Assembly (NCBI GenBank): GCA_964430205.1
Contig: CAYSER010000014.1
Location: 1 to 23,677, forward strand
Origin: CAJBLF01 sp964430205
Lineage (GTDB): Bacteria; Patescibacteriota; Gracilibacteria; Absconditabacterales; Absconditicoccaceae
DNA length: 23,677 nt
Direction of reading: 5' to 3'
Shown: piece after piece, positions 15,577-23,677 of the stretch
Numbering within the stretch: position 1 is the first letter of the stretch
How the letters are laid out: each line of letters begins with the position of its first letter
Program-made: the position numbers and the translations under genes
The notes under the pieces: generated by a model
What the model was told of the DNA's origin: nothing
The model's database searches: none
What the model saw: only the letters and a program-made list of their open reading frames with translations

Positions 15577-16176
15577 ATGAAACAATATATCATATTTCTC
15601 CTATGTATAATAATATTCATGGCCTGATGTGGTAAGACTGAGGAACCTGCATCTCGTATATACGATAAAGATATCACTGGTTCCTCTTCTCAGTCAAATT
15701 GAACATCCATAGCTGCTGATCAATATACTTGATTATCTTCTCTTCCTGCTATCCGTTCTGGCAATACCCTAATCGTTAACTGATCATTTTCTTTTTCTCT
15801 ACCCCAAGGAATAACGGGTGAATTTTTTTTATCACAGGGACATATTTGATTCATTAATACAGATAACGATAAATCTTTTTCGATATATATATGACAGCTC
15901 ACGTGATCAGATATGGATATTTTACCTAAAGATATCTGTCATGTTGAATACTTGGATTGATTCCTTTCCAAATCAGAACAAATCAAAGTCATCGATCGCC
16001 AATCAATATATATCCATTATGCGATCTTGAGAGCAACCTGATTAAGTGTTGAACCCAAAAATATCATCGATAATCAAATCTGTTTTATACGTAACACTAC
16101 CATCTACAGATTCTTGACTACAAATTATTCTCATACAACTATTACAAATCTCGTAGCTTCCCTCAAATTTTTCTAA
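15577..16176 (+). CDS. native lipoprotein of unknown function, 199 aa
   Basis: Signal peptide MKQYIIFLLCIIIFMA followed by GC, where the lipobox Gly is itself a TGA codon, so correct lipidation depends on the recoding. After the Cys19-type anchor comes a Ser/Thr/Gly-rich linker and then a compact domain without recognisable motifs (for example FSIYIGQLTGSDMDILPKD and SIYIHYAILRATG). Nine in-frame TGA codons in 199 residues mark it as native. ATG 15577 lies about 20 bases after the terminator of the M23 lipoprotein gene; TAA ends it. It may be an immunity-like or surface partner of its neighbour, but nothing in the sequence shows this. Confidence 0.78.
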
Positions 16177-16666
16177 TCCTCTGTAGCGAACCATCCAAAA
16201 AAACTCCGCAATATCCTGCAGAGTTATTGTCTAATCTATAATTTTCTATTTCTTCTTTCTCTTCTCGATGATACCTATGATATAGTCAATCGTATATTGA
16301 ATCCATCATTAACTCCCTGACGTTCAAGTAGCATTTTCCTATCCCTTCATAAGAAATCTCGGCCTTGTGGCTAGTGATTTTCGGTTTTGATCGACTTTTT
16401 CGTAGATGTGTTCTGAGCGGTTGGTATCGTGTCTGTATACTGAGGGAGTTGTCAGTTATCATGGATCTCTCTGCTATCTATAGGTTGACATTTTCTTATA
16501 AATATATCTTGCTTTTTTTGAGCATATACATATATATTGACTTACAATAAATAAAATATTCAACAAAAATCATGATGGTGCTCTTTAACAGATATATCAT
16601 GTGGTTTTTTTTGAAAGCAAGAAAAAATAATCATATACAAATAAAAAAACAAAAAAGACACGAACC
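16177..16666. other. 490-base intergenic region, AT-rich
   Basis: It holds a hairpin (16202-16210 with 16217-16225, one mismatch) whose U-tract (16197-16201) lies on the minus strand, so it looks like a terminator for a leftward transcript. A 106-codon minus-strand frame (16142-16462) runs through that hairpin and overlaps the lipoprotein gene, so I do not call it a gene. The 100 bases before the C10 peptidase ATG are very A/T-rich, with TTGACT at about 16538 as a possible -35 but no good -10. Confidence 0.5.
16197..16225 (-). terminator. terminator-like hairpin on the minus strand
   Basis: Minus strand AACTC-x-GCA paired with TGC-x-GAGTT (8 bp, one mismatch, 6-base loop), followed by a run of U. 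The transcript it would end has not been identified. Confidence 0.5.
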
Positions 16667-19600
16667 ATGAAAGCAACCAGACTTGCAATGATGCTTGTCG
16701 CTCTCCTGATGGGCATAGTTACCTATGCCGGTCATGTAGACGTATCTCAAGCGAAACAAGCGGCAGCTAACTTCTGTCGCATCGAATCCTCCCATATGGC
16801 ACTGGTCTATACCAGCGCTAACGCTACCACGGACCTGTTCTATGTCTTCGGACATCAAGGAGGTTTCGTGATGATCGCCGCCGATGATCGGATCGAACCG
16901 ATCCTCGGATATTCAAATGAAGGCAGGCCCTTCATCGTACCCAAAGACAATGATACCACATTCGGTAACAATTTCTGGGGACTGATGACTACCTACAACA
17001 AGGTGATATCCCAGGTCATCCAGAATGATCTTCCGGGGACTGCTGATATCGCTCACAAATGGTCTGCACTCACCCAAGGCGACCATACTCCTAAATCCCC
17101 GACTGTCGTAGTGACACCGCTCTTAACGACGACCTGGGGCCAAGGATGGCCGTACAATTCCCTGTGTCCCGTGGATCCTTTCGGTCCTGGAGGACATGTA
17201 TGGGTCGGATGTGCAGGCACCGCTATGGCACAGATCCTGAAGTTTTGGAATTATCCGTCGACAGGATTGGGCAGCTTCAGTTATCAATCAGGAAGCTACC
17301 CGACCACCAGCGCTAACTTCAACACTTCGTACAATTGGGTCAATATGCCCAATAGCACCACCACGGTAAATACCAACATCTCGACCATCATGTATCATAC
17401 GGCCGTGAGCATTATGTCCTACTGGGGAGCTGGAGGAACCGCTGTTATGTATTCTTCAGATCAGGATCCTATGACACGCGCGTTCACCAATTACTTCAAG
17501 ATGGCCAGCTCGAGCATACACTACATGAAGATGTCCGATTATTCAAGCACTCAGTGGGATAGTATCCTCCAGACTGAACTTGTCGCCGGACGCCCTATCT
17601 ATTACCGGGGTGATGGCAGTTTCGGGCATGCGTGGGTATGCGACGGCGTAGACAACTCCACTATGTATCATTTCAACTTCGGTTGGGATGGTCAGTACAA
17701 TGGGTACTATTCGCTGGGCAATATCAATCCCGGCGGCAATACCTTGACTAATAATCAGCATGCGATCATAGGCATCAAGCCCAATGACGGCAGTACGCTG
17801 ATGACCCCTACCACCTGGTCCGGAACCATGACCTTCACGACCAATATCTTGGTCCCGGATTCGCTTACCCTCACTATCAACGCCGGCGCGGTCATCAAAT
17901 TCTCGCCTGGGTGCGGACTCTCTGTCTTCGGGAAACTGCTGTGCAATGGCACTTCCAGTAATTATGTGAAACTGACTGCGTCAGACACGACCAATGGATG
18001 GAATGGGGTACGATTTGATAATAACTACAATGCACGGCTCGTGATGGCGAACAACGATACCAGCAAACTGGTCTATACCCAAGTAGAGTATAGCCACGAT
18101 TGTGGCATCTCTTGCAGCGCTTATGGCAAGGTCCTTCTGAACCACTGCAAGATCAACAACAACCAAGGGATGTGGGGTGCTGGCGTCTCTGTATGGTATA
18201 TGCCGATCCCGATCCATTACTGCGAGCTCTACAACAATCATGCATTAAGCCAAGGGGGAGGGATACTTGTCACTTCTACCGATACCTTGTCATCCATGAT
18301 AGATCATAATGATTTCCATAACAATACTGCATATGGAGAGGGTGGGGGGTTCTATTTCATCAATGTACAGAACATAACCTTCTCATGGAATACTGCTCAT
18401 CATAATTATGCGGCACATGGTGCCGGTGGAGCGATGATGAATGCGACGATGTCCCTCATCAATGATACCATCTGCAACAATACCACGCCTATACCTGGTG
18501 GACAAGGTGCATTACATGTAGAGAATTACTCTGGAAACATCATTGATTTGGTGATTGCCAACAATAATGCTTATGGAATCGTTTGTATGAATTCTTCTCC
18601 ATTTATTATTAATACTACGGTAGTAAATAATAATTATGATTATGCGTGTGGTATGGTTTTTGGTGCAAACTCAAATGCACATGTCAAAAACTGTGTCATC
18701 TATGGAAATATTGCTAATAACACTAGTTGGGGAACACAAATTTCACTTTGGGATAATAATTGTGATCCATTTTTTGATCACTGTGATATCCAAGGTGGAT
18801 TAGCAAGTATGGGGGGTCCTGGAGCTGGAAGTAATTATACCACCAGCAACTATACGAACAATATCGATCTCCTGCCCCAATTCGTGGCTCCTTCTGCTGG
18901 TGCTGGTGCCGGATATAATGGACTGCTTGCCAACTGGCAACTACAATCCTCTTCTCCGTGCGTCAATGCCGGCGATACTACGGGCATCAGTACACTGCTG
19001 CCTACCGTGGATTTAGCTGGCAACCCCAGGATCAATGGTCCTATCGATATGGGCGCCTATGAATACGGATGTACGGTTATGCCGGTCTCCGTGTCTATCG
19101 TAGCTTCATCCAATCCTGTCTGTGCTGGTACATCCGTCACGTTCACCGCTACTCCTATCAATGGTGGGACTTCTCCTTCCTATCAATGGAAGGTCAATGG
19201 GACTAACGTCGGCACTAATGCATCGACCTATTCCTATGTCCCCGCCAATACCGATCTGGTGAGCTGTGTCTTGACCTCTTCACTCTCATGCACTTCAGGC
19301 AACCCTGCTACCTCCAACACTATCTCGATGGCGGTCACTACTCCGCTTCCTGTCAGTGTCTCTATCGTAGCTTCATCCAATCCTGTATGCGCGGGCACTT
19401 CTGTGACCTTCACCGCTACACCGGTCAATGGCGGTTCCGCTCCTTCCTATCAATGGAAGGTCAACGGAACCAACGTAGGCACCAATTCGCCTACGTACTC
19501 CTATGTGCCTGCTAACAACGATGTTGTTACCTGCGTGCTCACGTCAAACGCTACCTGCACTTCAGGCAATCCTGCTACTAGCAACGCTATCACCATGACC

Positions 19601-20687
19601 GTCTCAACATCTCTGCCGGTCTCCGTCACTATCGTTGCTGATCAGAATCCTGTTTGTGCGGGCACTTCTGTGACCTTCACTGCTACGCCGGTCAATGGCG
19701 GTTCTGCTCCTTCCTATCAGTGGAAGAACAATGGAACCAACGTAGGTACCAATTCGCCTACGTACTCCTATGTACCTGCTAACAACGATGTTGTTACCTG
19801 TGTGCTCACGTCCAATGCTACCTGCACCTCAGGCAATCCTGCTACTAGCAACGCTATCACCATGACCGTTTCGACATCTCTGCCGGTCTCCGTCACTATC
19901 GTTGCTGATCAGAATCCTGTTTGTGCGGNNNNNNNNNNNNNNNNNNNNNNNNNNNNNNNNNNNNNNNNNNNNNNNNNNNNNNNNNNNNNNNNNNNNNNNN
20001 NNNNNNNNNNNNNNNNNNNNNNNNNNNNCCAATTCGCCTACGTACTCCTATGTACCTGCTAACAACGATGTTGTTACCTGTGTACTCACATCTAATGCTA
20101 CCTGCGCTTCAGGCAATCCTGCTACTAGCAACGCTATCACCATGACCGTCGATGATGTGCCTGGCATTCCCACGGTACCCATCGGTCCGGATACGGTGCA
20201 AAGCGATAGTACGCCGACTACGGCGTATACGACAACCGCTTCCGCAGGAGCCGTTTCCTATGTATGGGAACTTACGCCGGCAAGTGCGGGTACGATCATG
20301 GGAACTGATATACTCGGAACCGTGACCTGGAATCCTCTTTATCTGGGGACCGCAGCGATTGCCGTCAAAGCCGTGAATGGATGCGGAGAATCATCCTGGT
20401 CTGCAGAGAAACATACGTTTGTGGACAACACCACAGGCATCCAGATGTATGAAACACTACCTATCGAGCTCTATCCCAATCCCAATGATGGGATGTTCTC
20501 TATCAGGTCATCCGAGCCTATTTCGAGGGTTATGATCTTCGAATCGTTAGGGAAACCTATCGCCAGCATCGAAAGGCCTGATACGCTTTTCATCTACGAC
20601 TATCGTCATCTGCCGGACGGTGTGTATTTCGTGCACATCATCGGCATGACCAGGGATGTGGTCAAAAAGATCATCATCACGAAATAA
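16667..20687 (+). CDS. secreted C10 (streptopain-like) peptidase with beta-helix, Ig-like repeats and T9SS sorting domain
   Basis: Very large exported protein interrupted by a scaffold gap. Order: signal peptide (residues 1-21); Spi/streptopain-type prodomain (about 22-120, FVMIAADDRIEPILGYS); peptidase C10 domain with Cys182 (WVGCAGTAMAQ) and His321 (GHAWVCDGVD); a right-handed beta-helix (about 385-800) ending PIDMGAYEYG; Ig/PKD-like repeats of exactly 89 residues; a further Ig-like unit; and a C-terminal type A T9SS sorting domain (IELYPNPNDGMFSI ... DGVYFVHI). Not one TGA occurs in over 1,300 codons, unlike the native genes on both sides. This is a Bacteroidetes-type protein, probably acquired horizontally. 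The reading frame shifts across the 100-N placeholder only because the gap length is arbitrary. Confidence 0.93.
19082..20150 (+). repeat. tandem 267-bp (89-aa) Ig/PKD-like repeats
   Basis: Unit starts at 19085, 19352, 19619 and 19886 are spaced exactly 267 bases apart (VSV ... NPVCAGTSVTFTATP ... SYQWK). Units 2-4 are nearly identical at DNA level, unit 1 is more diverged. The fourth is broken by the gap and resumes at 20029. Recent duplication explains why the assembly failed here. Confidence 0.95.
19929..20028. other. 100-N assembly gap
   Basis: A run of exactly 100 N, a conventional placeholder for unknown length, inside the fourth Ig-like repeat. Confidence 0.99.
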
Positions 20688-20699
20688 TCTTCCTATTTA

Positions 20700-20729
20700 C
20701 CCTCCGGCGTATTGTCCGGAGGGTTTTTT
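20700..20729 (+). terminator. intrinsic terminator after the C10 peptidase gene
   Basis: 8-bp stem CCCTCCGG-type arm (20700-20707) with CCGGAGGG (20716-20723), then six T. Confidence 0.92.
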
Positions 20730-20785
20730 CATTTTCTCATTCGCGTGCATTTTCTCCGATGTCTCCCCAAAAAAAATAGCGGAAC

Positions 20786-20812
20786 AGAAAAGCCCTGCCT
20801 CATGGGCAGAGC
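20786..20812 (-). terminator. intrinsic terminator of the minus-strand surface-protein operon
   Basis: Minus strand GCTCTGCC / GGCAGGGC stem (one G-T pair, 20792-20799 with 20805-20812) followed by TTTTCTG. It lies 33 bases beyond the stop of the 20845 gene. Confidence 0.75.
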
Positions 20813-20844
20813 GATCCTGGTTTTGACAGACTTTTGTGTGTACG

Positions 20845-21813
20845 CTATTTTATTTTATTTTTTATTTGTCTACGTAAGATGATGAAAAGGGATCCAAGCA
20901 GTATCGCGAGTAGTAGTCATGATCATCGTGTCCATACGAAAAGGATATGTCTGATGGTTTTTGTTCATTCTTTATAGATACCTGAAGCTTTGATCGGATT
21001 GTCGATATTGAAATTCAGTTGAGGCGTATAGGTGATTATGTTCTTGAGCAGGAAGAGTCATCCATAGCCCGGCAAGAGGAACCCTTTTGAGGTGAAGAGC
21101 GATCAGCTCTGCGCAGGCACGCTGCCCGCCAACGAGATATCATGGCTGAATCACAGGATATTGGATACCCTGCCCGTGATCGCTACCTGCTCGTCGACAT
21201 TTCCGTAGTTATGGATTCCCAGAGTGATCACATATTCATCGCCGACTTTCGTGAGCGTCGGCCTCTTGCTGATCGAGAGCCCTTGGATGGCTTTGGTGTC
21301 CGATACCATCACATCCACGAATCTCACTGCGCGAACGCGGACGCTGAACATTCCTCCATTATTCATATCTGCTCCTACTTTATAGTACGCTATGCATCCA
21401 TGGCTCAGTCCGCTGAACCCGATCGGATACGTTATCGCATATGTTTTTTTGACGGTCTGCTGAGCCGGGATCGTAATTTCGCCTGTATAGGGCAACATGA
21501 AGTTACCGAACTGCACCTTGGGCCTATCTGAAGCGTTGCATCATCTCTCCTGATAGGTGTCTGCCGTGATAGCGCTATCCAGGAATTCTATGTTGAGGGT
21601 GATCGGCACCTTGGTCGGATTCGTGAACTCCATGCAGATGGAGGTATTCTTACCTGCTTTGGTGATCAGATCCAACTCTCCGGTCGTATTGCCGTCATTG
21701 CAGAATCTGGTCTCTACATCCCCTACCGATGGAGTCTGAGCGATCGCTCCTGATCGCACCGTTCCTAGGATTGCTCCTAGCGCTATACATGCTGATATCT
21801 TCCGTCGTTTCAT
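20845..21813 (-). CDS. surface protein with signal peptide and C-terminal membrane anchor
   Basis: A 322-residue exported protein. Signal peptide MKRRKISACIALGAILGTVRSGAIA is cleaved probably after AIA or AQ. The ectodomain has two beta-sandwich-like regions: SICMEFTNPTKVPITLNIEF in the first and GDEYVITLGIHNYGNVDEQV in the second. It ends in one transmembrane helix (SGLLLAILLGSLFIIL) with a basic tail RRQIKNKIK. The overall plan, two Ig-like domains then a membrane anchor, is like WxL-interacting proteins (DUF916/DUF3324), but I see no diagnostic motif, so that is only a suggestion. Many TGA codons read as Gly. It starts 39 bases after the upstream LamG-like gene, so the two probably form an operon; TAG stop, terminator behind. 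Confidence 0.8.
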
Positions 21814-21852
21814 CGTGTCTTTTTCTTATGGGAATGGGATAAAATAGCTCTG

Positions 21853-23677
21853 CTATTGCAGGATCATATCGAAGTTGATGATGCCGCTATAGGTATCTGG
21901 AGCCTGGAACGCTGGGATATTGACCTTGATTCTCGGCAGGTTACCGTAGGTTCCCGTAGGACAGCTGTATGGGCTGCTTGATGCCGACCTTACGATATAG
22001 TTCACGACGCCGCTCATCACCACATAATCCGGTACTCCTCCGCTCATATAGGTTCCCGTGTTGATCGTGACGGTGCCTGTCAGAGGCATTCCGCTGATTC
22101 GAGTCACCCCCCCTGTTCCGTAGAAGAAGAGATTGTTCCGGGTTATCGCATTGTTCGGATTATTTTTTCCGCTCAGCATCAGCGGCATCTGGATTGTCGT
22201 ACGCCGTCAAGTGGTTCCTCTGTTATCCTGTATCCGGAAGTGTCCGGTGAACTGTCATGAAAGCACTTGTGCACTGGTACTCGAAACCACCGATCACAGA
22301 TTGATTCACCGAGTATTTCATCGGGTATTCGATGGTATGCTTATGCCATAGACCCTGCCGGTCGCATATGCATTATCGAGCAGGTCTGTCGCGCTTCCGG
22401 TATAATTATAGGTATCGTCGACCATACACATCCTTACGTCCGTGAACAATCGCTGTCCGGTAGAGAACTTATTGAGATTGGACCTATAGAGCAGATCGAT
22501 TTCTCAGGTAGAGAGTACACGGTTATACATACGGAATTCATCGACAGCCGTTCAAGAAAGCGTTTGTGATATCCTAAGATGCTGATCGCTATTGGATAAT
22601 ACAAGATTATTCAAAGAGACCGTATTCCCTACTTGGACTCCGTTGATGAACATTTTGGCTTGATTGGATCAGACAGTGAGTACTAGGTTATACCATATTC
22701 CTGTCGTAAACGTATAATGTATCGATGATAGATTATTTCAACCGCCATTATATCATCATGCCGAATTACCGAAACATGTATAACTGAAACTATTTCAGTT
22801 GCTCCTATTATCATAGCTAAACCAGAATCATGAATTCGGCGTACTACTATCACAATTTCATTTTCTAGCTATAGTCTGTAATTTTCAACTACTACCGGCA
22901 TAATCCAGATAATCGAACTTTATCCGGGAACTAATGGTCATTGATCAGCTCATATCTAGAGTAGGTGAATTACCGGCATCTATGTTTTTGCTAGTGGAAT
23001 CGAAATACACCGCTCAATCATACTTACCATTTCCTGTCAATATCGATCATCATGCTATCGTTCATGTGCTATTGTATCGCGAGAGATCCTTTACCGTAGT
23101 TGCATTCTCTCACAATGCCGACACATTATCGAAGTTGTACATCAAGACCAATCCGCTATCATACACGGAATACGGGATTCCCTCGAAGGTATAGATAAAT
23201 TGATCCAATCCGACGCCCATCTCGGTGATCTGCAACTGTCCGGTGAAGCCATTCGTGCTGCCGGTCGAGCCGTTCGCCGGTGTCGATCAGGTGAAGACGA
23301 TCATCGGCGCGGTGCCGTCATAGAGATAGGTCGTAGCCGTCCCTGTCGCCATATTGGTCGCTACGTCACGGACACGGAAGTTGATCGTGATATCTGAGGT
23401 ATAATTCAGTCCGGTCTTGAGACAATATCCTGCCGTAGGGGTGCCTGAATATACCGCTGATGCCCATGATGATCATGTCGTGTATTCGCATGTAGCTCAT
23501 GAGATGCCTACGGTATCGTTGACCGGCGCCCAGATATCCGCTTTCCCGTTGTAGTAGAGCGTAGCGCCGTTCGCTCAGGTGGTGCCGCTATAGATGACCG
23601 CAACTCCCACCTGCGGAGGTGTGGTATCCACGATGATATCATCGCTGAAGTCTGATCACGTGTTCCATAGCTTATCC
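21853..23677 (-). CDS. large LamG-domain surface protein (N-terminus beyond the window)
   Basis: C-terminal 608 residues of a large extracellular protein; the frame is still open at the window end. A concanavalin A-like/LamG domain is clear: LVLMYNFDNVSALGE and TTVKDLSRYNSTGTI at its start, FTTGIWYNLVLTVGSNQAK with MFINGVQVGN, and the closing AVDEFRMYNRVLSTGEI. Upstream are Ig/PKD-like modules (YTSDITINFRVRDVATN, TAPMIVFTGSTPANGSTG); downstream is a beta-rich Thr/Gly/Asn-rich region. About 26 in-frame TGA codons read as Gly, roughly one per 23 residues. LamG domains bind glycans or proteins, so an adhesin for a host or prey cell is a reasonable inference. It ends in TAG 39 bases before the membrane-anchored surface protein gene. 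Confidence 0.88.

Noticed and set aside
16142..16462. 106-codon minus-strand ORF beginning MITDNSLSIQTRY
   Set aside because: It reads through a terminator-like hairpin, overlaps the 3' end of the lipoprotein gene antiparallel, and other frames look equally open; no homology is recognised.
16667..20687. Assembly contamination by a Bacteroidetes contig
   Set aside because: Code-25 genes adjoin the gene on both contigs flanking the N gap, so two independent misjoins would be needed; long reads are still required to exclude it fully.

Overview
The window reads as a genome fragment of a Patescibacteria (CPR) bacterium of the Gracilibacteria/Absconditabacteria (SR1, BD1-5) type, in which UGA encodes glycine (genetic code 25). 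Under the standard code almost every gene here is chopped up by in-frame TGA. Read as Gly, those codons restore textbook motifs: the HPDKGGD end of the DnaJ J domain and its whole Gly/Phe-rich linker, the GG before SQREER in AsnRS, the class II core of ThrRS, and the lipobox glycine of a lipoprotein. TAA and TAG are the only stops used by native genes.

Layout. 1-3235 (minus): an alpha/beta hydrolase cut by the window edge, a half-size MFS protein, a C39-like cysteine peptidase and asparaginyl-tRNA synthetase. 3236-4913: a small unknown protein, a four-helix membrane protein, a TrpR-like YerC/YecD regulator with palindromes at its likely promoter, and a small acidic protein. 4969-7059 (minus): threonyl-tRNA synthetase preceded by an 18-residue leader peptide containing 12 threonines, followed by mutually exclusive antiterminator and terminator hairpins, which is a classic ribosome-mediated attenuator. 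7129-9761 (plus): a 413-residue unknown protein and a divergent MraY/WecA-like membrane glycosyl-phosphate transferase. 9901-10162 (minus): a probable structured non-coding RNA with its own promoter and terminator. 10188-12792: a secreted CAP-domain protein converging on a two-gene operon of unknown proteins. 12826-14054: dnaJ with a reduced zinc finger.

14055-20729 looks partly imported. An M23-peptidase lipoprotein and a very large C10 peptidase / beta-helix / Ig-repeat protein ending in a Bacteroidetes type IX secretion (T9SS) sorting domain contain essentially no TGA codons, while a native lipoprotein between them uses nine. A 100-N scaffold gap lies inside the Ig-like repeats. Both sides of the gap connect to code-25 genes, which argues for horizontal transfer rather than contamination. 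20786-23677 (minus): two native surface proteins, one with a C-terminal membrane anchor and one very large with a LamG-like domain, the latter continuing past the window end.

Taken together the genes suggest a reduced, surface-attached or predatory/episymbiotic cell investing in secreted peptidases and adhesins. The most notable regulatory element is the threonine attenuator of thrS.
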